In this document: positions 1 through 13,304 of the stretch, piece by piece | Numbering within the stretch: position 1 is the first letter of the stretch | Layout of the letters: each line of letters begins with the position of its first letter | Source: Albula goreensis | Lineage: Eukaryota > Chordata > Actinopteri > Albuliformes > Albulidae | Length of the DNA: 64,000 bases | Direction: 5' to 3' | Assembly (NCBI GenBank): GCA_022829145.1 | Contig: CM040746.1 | Location: forward strand, 2,698,731 to 2,762,730 | Translations under genes and position numbers: made by a program | The notes under the pieces: model-generated | The model's input: only the letters and a program-made list of their open reading frames with translations | What the model was told of the DNA's origin: nothing | The model's database searches: none

Positions 1-2117
1 AACCACCTTTCTTCCCCAGTTTTTACCCCTTTGCCACAATTCTACCCCAGTTTCTAAACCTCTTACTTAATATTCTACCCCAATGTTTTACCCACCAACC
101 CACTTTTCTACCCCAGTGTTTTACCCTCCTACCCATTATTCTACCCCAGTGTTTAACCCCCTTACCAACTTTTCTACCATTGTGTTTACCCCCCCAACCC
201 AGGATTCTACCCCAGTGTTCAACCCTCCTACCCATTTTCTACCCCAGTGTCTCATCCCTTACTTAATATTTTACCCCAGTGTTTCACCCCCTTACACACG
301 ACTCTACCTCAGTGTTTAACCCCCTTTCCCACGATTCTACCCTCGTGTTTAACCCCCAACCCACTATTCTACCCCTGTGTTTAACCCCTTTCCCACTCTT
401 CTACGCCTGTGTTTCACCCCCAACCCACTATTCTACCCCAGTGTTTAACCCCCTTTCCCACTTTTCTACCCCAGTGTTTCCCCCACTTACTCACTTTTCT
501 TGCCCAGTGTTTAACCCCCTTACCAACAATTCTACCCCGGTATTTAACCCACTTACACATGATTCGACGTCAGTGTTTAACCCCCCTACCCACTATTTTA
601 CCCCAGTGTTTAACCCTCCTACCCACTATTTTACCCCATTGTTGAACCCCCTTTCCCATGATTCCACCCCAGTGTTTAACCCCCTTACTTTATATTCTGC
701 CCCAGTGTTTAACCCCCTACCCACTCATCTCCCCAGTGTTTACCCCTCCTACCCACTTTTCTACCCCTTTGTTGAACCCCCTTTCCCACTATTCTACCCC
801 AGTGTCCAACCCCCTTCTTAATATTCTGCCCCAGTGTTTAACGCACCTTACCCACTTATCTACCCTTGTGTTTAACCCCCCAACCCACTATTCTACCCCA
901 GTGTTTTACCCTCCTACCCACTATTCTGCCCCATTGTTTAACTCCTTTTTTAGCTATTCTACCCCAGTGTTTTACTCCCTTACCCACTATTCTTCCTTCG
1001 TTTTTAACCTCCCAACCCATTATTCTACCGCTGTTTTTAACCCCCTTTCTCAGTATTCTACGATTGTGTTTAACCCCCCAACCCACTGTTCTACTCCAGT
1101 GTTTACCCCTCTTTCTCATTGTTCTATCCCCAGTGTTTAACCACACAACTCACTTTTCAACCCTTTTGTTTAACCCTCTTCTTCACTATTTTTCCCCAGT
1201 GTTTAACCCCCTTACCCACTTTTCTACCCTTGTGTTTATCCCCCAAACCCAGCATTCTACCCCAGTGTTCAACCCTTCGACCCACGATTTTACCCCAGTG
1301 TTTAACCCCCTTTCTCACTTTTCTCCGCCAGTGTTTTACCCCCTTAATTAATATTCTGCCCCAGGGTTTAACCCCCCTTACACCACTATTCTACCCTCGT
1401 GTTTAACCCCCCAACCCACAATTCTACCCCAGTGTTTAACTCTCTTATTCACTCTTCTGCCCCATTGTTTTGCCCACTTTCTCACAATACTACTTCCGTG
1501 TACTACCCTCCTTCCCACGGTTCAACCCCACTGTTTAACCCCGTTCCCGTAATTCTACCCTTGTGTTTAACCCCCTGACTAACTTTTCTACCCCAGTGTT
1601 TATCCCCCAGGCTCACTCTTCTACCCCAGTGTTTACCCCTTACCCACTATTCTACCCCAGTGTTTAATCCTCCTCCCCACGATTCTGACCCAGAGTTTTT
1701 CCCCCTACTCACTGTTCTTGCCCAGTGTTTAACCCCCTGTCCCACGATTCTACCCTCGTGCGTAACCCCCTTACTCAGTGTTCTACCCCTGTGTTTAACC
1801 CCCTTTCCCACTCTCCTACGCCTGTGTTTAACTCCCCAACCCACTATTTTTGCCCCGTGTTTTACCCCCCTACCCACTATTCTACCCCAGTGTTTAACCT
1901 CCTTGCTTAATATTCTACCCCAATTTTTAACCCCCATCCCACTATTTTACCCCAGTGTTTAACCCCCTTATTCACGATTCTCCCCCAGTGTTGAACCCCC
2001 TTACTTAATATTCTGCCCCAGAGTTTAACCCCCCTCACCCACGATTCTACCCCAGTGTTTAAGTTCTATTCTACCCCAGTGTTTAACCCCCTTTCCCACG
2101 ATTCTACCCCAGTGTTT
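1..2117 (+). repeat. 2.1-kb segmental duplication, copy 1 (partner 5409-7533)
   Basis: The order of minisatellite variants is nearly identical, base for base, to 5409-7533 with an offset of 5408-5416 bp. Shared landmarks are the CCCACCAACCCAC unit (103 here, 5513 there), the ACTCCTTTTTTAGC unit (~950 and ~6360) and the odd junction GTGTTTAAGTTCTATTC (~2060 and ~7476). The match stops at about 2117/7533, where the following units differ. The left edge lies outside the window. A few C-run indels are the main differences, so the duplication is recent or gene-converted. Confidence 0.9.
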
Positions 2118-2339
2118 AACCTCCCTTACCCACTATTCTACCCAAGCGTTTAACCCCCTACCCACTATTCTTCCCCAGTTTTAAACCCCCTAACTCACGA
2201 TTCTACCCCAGTGTTTAACCCCCTTACTCACATTCTTCCCCAGTGTTTAACCCCCTAACCCACTTTTCTACCCCAGTGTTTCATCCTCTGATTCACGATT
2301 CTACCCCAGTGTTAAACTCGCTCACTCACTTTTCTACCC

Positions 2340-2803
2340 CAGTGTTTTACCCCCTTACCCACTGTTCCTCCCCAGTGTTTAACCCTCCAACCAGTTCTAC
2401 CCCAGTGTTTATCCCCCAACCCACGATTCTTCGCCAGTGTTTAACCCTCTTCCTCACTATTCTACCCCATTGTTTAACCCCCTGACCCGCAATTCTACAC
2501 CAATGTATAACCCCCTTACTCAGTATTCTACCTCAGTGTTTTACCCCCTTACCCGCTATTCTACCCCAGTGTTTAACCCCCTTACTTAATATTTTACCGC
2601 AGTGTGTAACCCCCTAACCCACTATTCTACCCAAGTGTCCACTTTTCTACCCCAGTGTTTAACCCCCTGTTCCGCTATTTTACCCCAGTGTTTTACCACG
2701 ATTCTACTCCAGTGTTTAACCCCCTTACTCCCTATTCTACCCCAGTGTTTAACCTCTGTTCCTGCTTTTTTACCCCAGTGTTTAACCCTCTTATTCATGA
2801 TTC
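2340..2803 (+). repeat. ~0.5-kb tandem duplication, copy 1
   Basis: The variant order from ACTGTTCCTCCCCAG through TTACCGCAGTGTGTAAC to CCTCTTATTCATGATT recurs at 2876-3303. The second copy is one or two units shorter inside. It is a local unequal-exchange product within the minisatellite. Confidence 0.8.
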
Positions 2804-2875
2804 TACCCAAGTGTTTAACCCCCCAACCCACGATTCTACCCCAGTGTTAAACCCTTCACTCACTTTTCTACCCCA

Positions 2876-3303
2876 GTGTTTTACCCCCTTACCCACTGTT
2901 CCTCCCCAGTGTTTAACCCTCCAACCGAGTACACTACCCCAGTGTGTATCCCCCCAACCCACGATTCTTCGCCAGTGTTTAACCCTCTTCCTCACTATTC
3001 TACACCAATGTATAACCCTTTACTCAGTATTCTACCTCAGTGTTTTACCCCCTTACCTGCTATTCTACCCCAGTGTTTAACCCCCTTACTTAATATTTTA
3101 CCGCAGTGTGTAACCCCCTAACCCACTATTCTACCCAAGTGTGTTCTACCCCAGTGTTTAACCCCTGTTCCCGCTATTTTACCCCAGTGTTTTACCACGA
3201 TTCTACTCCAGTGTTTAACCCCCTTACTCCCTATTCTACCCCAGTGTTTAACCTCTGTTCCTGCTCCTTTTTACCCCAGTGTTTAACCCTCTTATTCATG
3301 ATT
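2876..3303 (+). repeat. ~0.5-kb tandem duplication, copy 2
   Basis: Repeats 2340-2803, including the diagnostic TTACCGCAGTGTGTAAC and GTTTTACCACGATTC variants. It ends at an irregular junction (ATGATTAACCTGTTT) where part of a unit is missing. Confidence 0.8.
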
Positions 3304-4133
3304 AACCTGTTTAACCCCCACCCACGATTCTACCCCAGTGTTTAACCCACCTACCCACAGTTCTACCCCAGTGTTGAACCCCCTTTCTCGCAATTATACC
3401 CAAGTGTTAAACCCCCTTTCTCACGATTCGAAACCAGTGTTTAACCCCCTAACTTAATATTTTACCCCAGGGTTTAACCCCGAACCCACTCTTCTACCCA
3501 AGTGTTTAACCCCCCAACCCACTTTTCTACCCCAGTTTTAAACCCCCTAACTCACTATTGAACCCCAGTTTTTAACCCATGTTCCTGCTCTTCTACCCCA
3601 GTGTTTAACCCCCTGATTCACTTTTCAACCCCAGTGTTTACCCCCCTAACTTAATATTCTGCCCCAGTGTTTAAGCCCCAAACCCACGATTATACCCCAG
3701 TGTTTAACCCCCTTATTCCCTATTCTACCCCAGTGTTTCACCACCGTTCCTGCTTTTCTTCCCCAGTGTTGAACCCTCTTATTCATGATTCTACCCCAGT
3801 GTTTTACCCTCCAACCCACTATTCTCCCCCAGTGTTGAACCCCCTTTCCCACTTTTCTTCCCCATTGTTTAACCCTTACTCACAATTCTACCCCAGTGTT
3901 TAACCCCCTTGCTCACTGTTCTACCTCAGTATCTAACCCTCTTTCCCACTATTCTACCCCAGTGTTTATCCCTCTTTCCCATTCTTCTCCCCTTTCGTTT
4001 AACCCCTCACTCACTCTTCTACCCCAGTGTTTAACCCCCCTAACCACTATTCTACCCAGATGTTTAACCCCCGTACTTAATCACCCCTTTCCCACTTTTC
4101 TAGCCCAGTGTTTAACTCCCTTACACACGATTC

Positions 4134-4620
4134 TACCCCTGTGTTTTACACCCCAACCAACTATTCTACCCCACTAATTTACCCTCCTACGCACTTTTCT
4201 ACCCCAGTGTTTAACCCCTTTATTCTCCATTGTACCCCAGTGTTTAACCCCCCTTACCCACAATTCTGCCCTTGTGTTTTACACCCCAACCAACTTTTCT
4301 ACCCCAGTGTATAACCCCCTTTCCCAAGAATCTTCCCCAATGTTTAATTCCCAACCCACTATTCTACCCCGGTGCTTGACCCTCCTACCCACTATTTTAC
4401 TCCACTGTTGAACCCCATTCCTGCAATTCTACCCCAGTGTTTAACCCTCTTATTCACGATTCTACCTCAGTGTTTAACCCCCTCACTCACCTTTCTTCCC
4501 CATTGTTTTACTGTCCTACCCACGATTCAACCCTTGTGTTTAACCCACAAACCCACGATTCTACCCAAGTGTTTAACCCCCTTTCCCTCTATTCTTCCAC
4601 AGTTTTTAACCCCCTTTCCC
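4134..4620 (+). repeat. Dispersed duplication (partner 53805-54310)
   Basis: Shares a long run of specific variants with 53805-54310, 49.7 kb away: TTTTACACCCCAACCAAC, CCCCACTAATTTACCC, GGTGCTTGACCCTCC, TTTACTGTCCTACCC and TTCTTCCACAG in the same order. The distant copy carries one extra unit (CCCCCATTCTTGCTCC). Matches this far apart on either side of the satellite and provirus show exchange between the two array arms. Confidence 0.85.
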
Positions 4621-4884
4621 ACTATTCTTCCCCAGTGTTTAACCCCCTTTCCCACGATGCTATCCCAGTGTTTACCCCTCTTACTCATTATTCTACCCCA
4701 GTGTTTTACCCCTTTCCCACCATTCTACCCCAATGTTTAACCCCCGTTCCTTCTATTCTACCCCAGTGTTTAACCCCCTTACTCCTTATTCTACCTTCAT
4801 GCATAACCCCCTTACTCAGTATTCTACCCCTGTGTTTAACCCCCTTTCCCAGTCTTCTACGCCTGTGTTTAACCCCCCAACCCA

Positions 4885-5560
4885 CTGTTCTACCCCATTG
4901 TTGACCCCTCTTTCTCATTGTTCTACCCCAGTGTTTAACCACACAACTCACTTTTCAACCCTTTTGTTTAACCCCCTTCTTCACTATTTTTCCCCAGTGT
5001 TTCATCCCCTTTTTTAAAATTCTGCCCCAGTGTTTAACCCCCTTTCCCACAATTCTACCCCAGTGTCTAACGCCCTTACTTAATATTCTACCCCAGTGTT
5101 TAACCCCCTCAATCACTTTTCTACCCCAGTGTTTTACCCCCCTTCCCACAATTCTACCCCAGTGTTTAACCCCTGTTCCCTCTATTCTACCCCCAGTGTT
5201 TAACCCCCTTATTCATTTTTCTACCCCTGTGTTTAACCCTGTTACTTAATATTCTGCCCCAGTGTTTAACCCCCATTAACCACAATTCTACCCTCATATT
5301 TAACCCCCCAACCGACTATTCTACCCCAGTGTTTAACCCTCTTTCCCACTCTTCTACGCCTGTGTTTAACTCCCCAATCCACTATTTTAGCCCAGTGTCT
5401 CACCCTCCAACCACCTTTCTTCCCCAGTTTTTTACCCCCTTTGCCACAATTCTACCCCAGTTTCTAAACCTCTTACTTAATATTCTACCCCAATGTTTTA
5501 CCCACCAACCCACTTTTCTACCCCAGTGTTTTACCCTCCTACCCATTATTGTACCCCAGT
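4885..5560 (+). repeat. Dispersed duplication (partner 23190-23850)
   Basis: The same succession of variants occurs at 23190-23850: TGTTGACCCCTC, AACCACACAACTCAC, TTTTTTAAAATTCTGCC, CCCATTAACCACAATTC and ATTTAACCCCCCAACCGAC. A noisier relative lies at 49780-50190. Confidence 0.8.
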
Positions 5561-6065
5561 GTTTAACCCCCCCTTACCAACTTTTCTACCATTGTGTTTA
5601 CCCCCCCAACCCAGGATTCTACCCCAGTGTTCAACCCTCCTACCCACGTTTCTACCCCAGTGTCTCATCCCTTACTTAATATTTTACCCCAGTGTTTCAC
5701 CCCCTTACACACGACTCTACCTCAGTGTTTAACCCCTTTCCCACGATTCTACCCTCGTGTTTAACCCCCCAACCCACTATTCTACCCCTGTGTTTAACCC
5801 CTTTCCCACTCTTCTACGCCTGTGTTTCACCCCCCAACCCACTATTCTACCCCAGTGTTTAACCCCTTTCCCACTTTTCTACCCCAGTGTTTCCCCCACT
5901 TACTCACTTTTCTTGCCCAGTGTTTAACCCCCTTACCAACAATTCTACCCCGGTATTTAACCCACTTACACATGATTCGACGTCAGTGTTTAACCCCCCT
6001 ACCCACTATTTTACCCCAGTGTTTAACCCTCCTACCCACTATTTTACCCCATTGTTGAACCCCCT
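5327..6065 (+). repeat. Dispersed duplication (partner 17368-18003)
   Basis: The order of variants matches 17368-18003 (ACTCCCCAATCCAC, TTTAGCCCAGTGTC, CTCTTACTTAATATTC, CCCACCAACCCAC, CCCACTTACTCAC, TATTTTACCCCATTGTTG). Further relatives lie at 9240-9680 and 23630-24070. It overlaps the left end of the 2.1-kb duplication. Confidence 0.8.
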
Positions 6066-7533
6066 TTCCCATGATTCCACCCCAGTGTTTAACCCCCTTA
6101 CTTTATATTCTGCACCAGTGTTTAACCCCCCTACCCACTCATCTCCCCCAGTGTTTACCCCTCCTACCCACTTTTCTACCCCTTTGTTGAACCCCCTTTC
6201 CCACTATTCTACCCCAGTGTCCAACCCCCTTCTTAATATTCTGCCCCAGTGTTTAACGCACCTTACCCACTTATCTACCCTTGTGTTTAACCCCCCAACC
6301 CACTATTCTACCCCAGTGTTTTACCCTCCTACCCACTATTCTGCCCCATTGTTTAACTCCTTTTTTAGCTATTCTACCCCAGTGTTTTACTCCCTTACCC
6401 ACTATTCTTCCTTCGTTTTTAACCTCCCAACCCATTATTCTACCGCTGTTTTTAACCCCCTTTCTCAGTATTCTACGATTGTGTTTAACCCCCCAACCCA
6501 CTGTTCTACTCCAGTGTTTACCCCTCTTTCTCATTGTTCTATCCCAGTGTTTAACCACACAACTCACTTTTCAACCCTTTTGTTTAACCCTCTTCTTCAC
6601 TATTTTTCCCCAGTGTTTAACCGCCCTTACCCACTTTTCTACCCTTGTGTTTATCCCCCAAACCCAGCATTCTACCCCAGTGTTCAACCCTTCGACCCAC
6701 GATTTTACCCCAGTGTTTAACCCCTTTCTCACTTTTCTCCGCCAGTGTTTTACCCCTTAATTAATATTCTGCCCCAGGGTTTAACCCCCCTTACACCACT
6801 ATTCTACCCTCGTGTTTAACCCCCCAACCCACAATTCTACCCCAGTGTTTAACTCTCTTATTCACTCTTCTGCCCCATTGTTTTGCCCACTTTCTCACAA
6901 TACTACTTCCGTGTACTACCCTCCTTCCCACGGTTCAACCCCACTGTTTAACCCCCGTTCCCGTAATTCTACCCTTGTGTTTAACCCCCTGACTAACTTT
7001 TCTACCCCAGTGTTTATCCCCCAGGCTCACTCTTCTACCCCAGCGTTTTAACCCCGTACCCACTATTCTACCCCAGTGTTTAATCCTCCTCCCCACGATT
7101 CTGACCCAGAGTTTTTCCCCCTACTCACTGTTCTTGCCCAGTGTTTAACCCCCTGTCCCACGATTCTACCCTCGTGCGTAACCCCCTTACTCAGTGTTCT
7201 ACCCCTGTGTTTAACCCCCTTTCCCACTCTCCTACGCCTGTGTTTAACTCCCCAACCCACTATTTTTGCCCCGTGTTTTACCCCCCTACCCACTATTCTA
7301 CCCCAGTGTTTAACCTCCTTGCTTAATATTCTACCCCAATTTTTAACCCCCCATCCCACTATTTTACCCCAGTGTTTAACCCCCTTATTCACGATTCTCC
7401 CCCAGTGTTGAACCCCCTTACTTAATATTCTGCCCCAGAGTTTAACCCCCCTCACCCACGATTCTACCCCAGTGTTTAAGTTCTATTCTACCCCAGTGTT
7501 TAACCCCCTTTCCCACGATTCTACCCCAGTGTT
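5409..7533 (+). repeat. 2.1-kb segmental duplication, copy 2 (partner 1-2117)
   Basis: Second copy of the block described at 1-2117. It differs mainly by one-base changes in C runs and a few substitutions. It continues rightwards into sequence shared with 14355-14710, while copy 1 switches to unrelated units at 2117. This marks a clean breakpoint between units. Confidence 0.9.
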
Positions 7534-7730
7534 TAACCCTCTTTTTCACTTTTCTACCCTAGTGTTTAACCCCCTCACTCACTATTCTACCCCAGTGTTG
7601 AACCCCCTTAGGCACATTTCTACCCTTGTGATTATCCCTAACCCACGATTCTTACTCAGTGTTTAACTCCCTTACCTGTCATTCTACTCTCTTGTTTAAC
7701 ATCCCAACCCACGATTCTACCCCAGTGTTT
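7315..7730 (+). repeat. Dispersed duplication (partner 14355-14710)
   Basis: Both copies share the irregular short unit GTGTTTAAGTTCTATTC, followed by CTCTTTTTCACTTTTC, CTTACCTGTCATTC and TTTAACATCCCAACCC. The partner lacks about two units in the middle. Confidence 0.8.
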
Positions 7731-7934
7731 TACACCCTTTCCCACTATTCTATCCCAGTGATTACCCCCCTTCCTCACTGTTCTTGCCCAGTGTATAACG
7801 CCCTTTCCCACGATTCTACCCCAGTGTTTAATCCCCTTACTCACTTTTCTACCCCAGTGTATAACGCCCTTTCCCTCTATTCTACCGCAGTTTTTAACCC
7901 CCTTACTCACGGTTCTACCCAACTGTTTATCCCC

Positions 7935-8460
7935 ATTTGCCAAAATTCTACACCTCCCTTACTCACTATTCTACGCGATTCTTCCCCAGTGTTTAACATT
8001 TCTCATTCTCTATTCTACCCCAGTGTTTTTCCCTCCTACCCACAATTTCACCCCAGTGTTTAACCCCTGTTCGTGCTATTCTACCCCAGTGTTTAACCCC
8101 CTTGCTTAATATTCTGCCCCAGTATTTTCCCCCCCAACCCACTATTCATCCCCGCAGTTTAACCCACCAACCCACGATTCTACCCCAGTTTCTTACCCCC
8201 CGACCCACAATTCTACCCCATTTTTTAGCTCCCTTTCCCACCATTCTACCCCAGTGTTTTTCCCTCCTACCCACAATTTCACCCCAGTGTTTAACACCCT
8301 TTCCCCCTATTCTTCCCCAGTGTTTAACCCCCTTACTCGCGATTCTATCCCAGTGTTTAACCCCCTTTCCCGCGATTCCACCTCAGTGTCTAATCCCTCT
8401 CCTGACTATTCTACCCCAGTTTTTAACCCCCTTACTTAATTTTCTACAGCAGTCTTTAAC
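7935..8460 (+). repeat. Dispersed duplication (partner 56712-57265)
   Basis: Shares irregular, non-33-bp junctions with 56712-57265: CTACACCTCCCTTACTC, CTACGCGATTCTTCCCC and TTTAACATTTCTCATTC, then CATCCCCGCAGTTTA and CCATTTTTTAGCTCCC. Because the irregular junctions themselves match, the copies descend from one another rather than arising from the same unit types by chance. Confidence 0.85.
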
Positions 8461-11400
8461 CCCCTTTCCCACGACTCTACCCCAGTGTTTAACCCCCCAA
8501 TCCACTATTTTACTCCAGTGTTTTATCCTCCTACCCACGATACTACCCCAGTGTTTAACCCCCTTTCCCGCGATTCTACCTCAGTGTTTAAACCCCTCCT
8601 GACGATTCTACCCCAGTGTTTAACCTCCTTGCTCACTTGTCTTCCCCAGTGTTTTATCCCCTTCATTAATATTCTGCCCCAGGGTTAAACCCCCCTCACC
8701 CACTATTCTACCCCAGTGTTTAACCCCCCAACCCACTGTTCTACCCGAGTGTTTTACCCTCCTACCCACTATTCTACCATAGTGTTGAAACACCTTTCCC
8801 ACTTTTCTACCCCAGTGTTTAACCCCCTTTCCCTCTATTCTACCCCTGTGTTCAACCCCCTTTCCCGATTCTACCTCTGTGTCTAACCCCCCTCCTTACG
8901 ATTCTACCCCAGTGTTTAACCCTCTTTCTCACGATTCTTCCCCAGTGTTTGCCCCCTTTCCCACTATTCTACCCCAGTGTTTTTTACCCTCCTACCCACG
9001 ATTCTACCCCAGTGTTTCACCCCCGTTCCCTCTATTCTACCTCAGTGTTAAACCCCCTCACTAAATTTTCTGCCCCAGTGTTTAACGCCACTTACCCACT
9101 TACCTACCCCAGTGTTCAACTCCCCAACCCACTATTCTACCCCAGTGTTCAACCCTCCTACCCATTATTGTACCCCAGTGTTTAACCACCGTTCCCGTGA
9201 TTCTTCCCCAGTGTTGAACCCCCTTACCCACTTTTCTACCATCGTGTTTAACCCCCCAACCCAGGATTCTACTCCAGTGTTCAACCCTCCTACCCACGAT
9301 TCTACCCCAGTGTCTCACCCTTACTTAATTTTTTACCCCAGTGTTTCACCCCCTTACACACGATTCTACCTCAGTGTTTAACCCCCTTTCCCATGATTCT
9401 ACCCTCGTGTTTAACCCCCCAACCCACTATTCTACCCCTGTGTTCAACCCACTTTAGCACTCTTCTACTCCTGTGTTTCACCCCCCAACCCACGATTCTA
9501 CCCCAGTGTTTAACCCCCTTTCCCACTTTTCTTGCCCAGTGTTTAACCCCCTTACCAACAATTCTACCCCGGTATTTCACCCACTTACACACGATTCGAC
9601 GTCAGTGTTTAACCCCCCTACCCACTATTTTACCCCAGTGTTTAACCCTCTTACCCACTATTTTACCCCATTGTTGAACCCCCTTTCCCATGATTCCACC
9701 CCAGTGTTTAACCCCCTCTCCCACTATTCTTCCCCAGTGTTTAACCCTCCCTCCGACTTTTTTTCCCCATTGTTGTACCCCCGTTCCCACTATTCTGCCC
9801 CAGTGTTTTACTCCCTTACCCACTTTTCTATCTTTGTATTGAACCTCCCAACCCATTATTCTAGCCCTGTTTTTAACCCCCTTTCTCACTATTTTACCCC
9901 AGTGTTTAACCCCCAACCCATTTTTCTACCCCAGTGTTTAACCCTCCCTCCGACTTTTCTTCCCCATTGTTGAACCCCCTTTCCCACTATTCTGCCCCAG
10001 TGTTTAACGCCCTTACCCACTTATCTACCCTCGTGTTTCACGCCCAACCCACGATTCTACCCCAGTGTTTAACCCCCTTCCTCCTTATTCTACCCTTGTG
10101 CGTAACCCCCTTACACAGTATTCTACCCCAGTTTTTAACCCCCTTACCCACGGTTCTGCCCCAGTGTTTCCCCCTCTTACTCACGATTCTGCCACAGCAT
10201 TTAACCACTCAACTCATGATTGAACCCCAGTGTTCACTATTCTACCCCAGTGTTTAACTTCCTTACTTAATATTCTGCCCCAGTGTTTAACCCCCCTTAA
10301 CCACTTTTCTACCCTCGTGTTTAACCCCCCGACCCGGTATTCTACCCCAGTGTTTAATCCTCCTACACTCTATTCTGACCCAGAGTTTAACCCCCTTTCC
10401 CACTCTTCTACGCCTGTGTTTCACCCCCTAACCCACTGTTTTACCCCAGTGTTGAACCCCTTTTCCCACTTTTCTACCCCAGCGTTTACCCCCCTAACTC
10501 ACCATTCTTGCCCAGTGTTTAACCCCCTTTCCCACAATTCTACCCCAGTGTCCAACCCCATGACTTAATATTCTACCCCAGTATTTAACCACCTTTCCCA
10601 CAATTCTACCCCATTGTTGAACCCCCTTTCCCACTATTCTACCCCAGTGTCCAACCCCCTTACTTAATATTCTGCCCCAGTGTTTAACGCCACTTACCCA
10701 CTTATCTACTCCAGTATTCAACTCCCCAACCCACTATTCTACCCCATTGTTTTACCCTCCTACCCACTATGCTACTCCAGTGTTTAACCCCCTTTCCCAC
10801 GATTCTACCCCAGTGTTCATCCCCCCTCCCCACTATTCTACCCCAGTGTTGAACCCCCTCAATCACTATTCTACCCCATTGTTTTACCCTCCTACCCACG
10901 ATTTTACCCCAGTGTTTAACACACGTTCCCGCTATTCTACCGCAGTGTTTAACCCCCTCACTCACAATTCTTCCCCAGTGTTTTACCCTCCTACCTATTA
11001 TTCTACCCCAGTGTTTAACCACCGTTCCCACTCTTCTTCCCCAGTGTTTACCCTCCTTACTCACTTTCCTTGTCCAGTGTTGAACGCCCTTTCTCACGAT
11101 TCTACCCCAGTGGTTAACCCCCTTACCCACTTTTCTTCCATTGTGTTTCATCCCCCAACAAACGATTCTACCCCTGTCGTTTAGCCTCCTTCCCACTTTT
11201 CTACCCCAGTGTTTTACCCCCGTTTCCACGATTCTACCCCATTGTTTTACCCTCCTACACACGATTCTACACCAGTGTTTAACCCCCTTACCCATGATTC
11301 TACCCCGGTGATCAACCCTCCTTGCCACTTTTCTTCTCCAGTGTTTAACCCCCTTACACACTGTTCTACTTCTGTGTTTAACCCCCTTCCTCAATATTCT

Positions 11401-12026
11401 ACCCCGGTGTTTAACCCCCTTACCCACTATTCTACCCCAGTGTTTAACCCACCAAACCACACTTCTACCCCAGGGTTTCACTCCCAACCCCTGATTCAAG
11501 GCCGGTGTTTAACTCCCCAAGAAAGTATTCTTCCCCAGTGTTGAACCCACTTACTCACGATTCTACCTCAGTGTTTAACCCCCCAACCCATGATTCTACC
11601 CCAGTGTTTAACCCCTTACTCACTATTCTTCCCCAGTATTTAACCACAAACCTCACGATTGAACCCCAGTTTTTAACCCCCTTATTCACTATTCTACCTC
11701 AGTGTCTAATCCCCTTAGCTCATATTCTGCCCCAGTGTTGAACCCCCCTTACCCACTGTTTTACCCCAGTGTTTCACCCCCGTTCCCTCTATTCTACCCC
11801 AGTGTTTAACGCCCTCACTCACTGTTCTACCCCAGTAATTTACCCTCCTATCCAGTTTTCTACTCCAGTGTTTTATCCCCGTTCCTGCTTTTCTACCTCA
11901 GTGTTTAACCCCCTTATTCACTTTTCTTCCCCAGTGTTAAACCCCCTTACTTAATATTCCGACCCAGTGTTTTACCCCCCTGACCCACTGTTCTACCCCA
12001 GTATTTATCCCCCATTATACCGCGAT

Positions 12027-12530
12027 TCTACCCCAGTGTTCAACCCTCTTATTCACTATTCTACCCCAGTGTTTAACTCCCTTTCCCCCTATTCTTCCCC
12101 AGTGTTTAACCCCTTCACTCACTATTCTACCCCAGTGTTTTACCCTCCAACCCACTATTGTACCCAAATGTTTAATCCCTGTTCCCACCTTACTCACAAT
12201 GCTACCCCAGTGTTTTACCCTCCCTCCCTCTATTCTTCCCCAGTGTTTAACCCCTCAACCCACTATTCTACCCCAGTGTTTAACTCCCTTTCCCCCGATT
12301 CTTCCCCAGTGTTTAACCCCCTTACTTGCAATTCTACCCCAGTATTTGACCTCCTTTTCTTCTTTTCTGCCTTGGTTTTTAACTCAAGATTCTACCCCAG
12401 CTTTTAACTCCCCAATCCACGATTCTAGCTCCATGTTTTTGCCTCCTTCCCACTATATTCCCGCAGTTTTTAACCCCCGTTCCCGCAATTCTACCCCAGT
12501 GTTTATTCCCCAAACCCACAATTCTACCCC
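12027..12530 (+). repeat. Dispersed duplication (partner 19727-20190)
   Basis: Shares the truncated unit CCCACCTTACTCACAATGC and the run GACCTCCTTTTCTTC, TGCCTTGGTTTTTAACTC, CTAGCTCC, TTTATTCCCCAAACCC with 19727-20190. Confidence 0.85.
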
Positions 12531-13304
12531 AGTGTTTTGCCCCCCATCTCACTATTCTACCCCAGTGTTTAACCCCCTTACTCGCGATTCTATCCCAGTG
12601 TTTAACCCCCTTTCCCGCGATTCCACCTCAATGTCTTATCCCTCTCCTGACTATTCTACCCCAGTTTTTAACCCCATTACTTAATTTTCTACAACAGTCT
12701 TTAATCCCCTGTCCCACGACTCTACCCCAGTGTTTAACCCCCCAATCCACTATTTTACTCCAGTGTTTTATCCTCCTACCCACGATACTACCCCAGTGTT
12801 TAACCCCCTTTCCCGCGATTCTACCTCAGTGTTTAAACCCCTCCTGACGATTCTACCCCAGTGTTTAACCTCCTTACTCACTTGTCTTCCCCAGTGTGTA
12901 ATCCCCTTTCCCACTTTTCTACCCCACTGTTTACCTCCCTTATTCACTGTCCTTGCCCAGTGTATAACCCCCTTTACCACGATTCTACCCCAGTGTTTCA
13001 TCCCCTTACTCACTATTCAACCCCAGTGTTTAACCCCCTTTGCCACTATTCTACCCCAGTGTTTTTTACCCTCCTACCCACGATTCTACCCTTGTGTTTA
13101 ACCCCCTACCCACTATTCTACCATAGTGTTGAACCCCCTTTCCCACTTTTCTACCCCAGTGTTTAACCCCCTTTCCCTCTATTCTACCCCTGTGTTCAAC
13201 CCCCTTTCCCGCGATTCTACCTCTGTGTCTAACCCCCCTCCTGACGATTCTACCCCAGTGTTTAACCCTCTTACTCACTATTCTTCCCCAGTGTTTGCCC
13301 CCTT

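Noticed and set aside
5887..6720. 277-residue Pro/Thr/Ser-rich protein on +
   Set aside because: Entirely 11-residue periods from the minisatellite; neighbouring copies break the frame by one-base indels, and overlapping frames on both strands are equally open.
10702..11499. 265-residue Gly/Lys/Arg/Trp-rich protein on -
   Set aside because: It is the single stop-free reverse frame of the same repeat; no conserved start or non-repeat domain.
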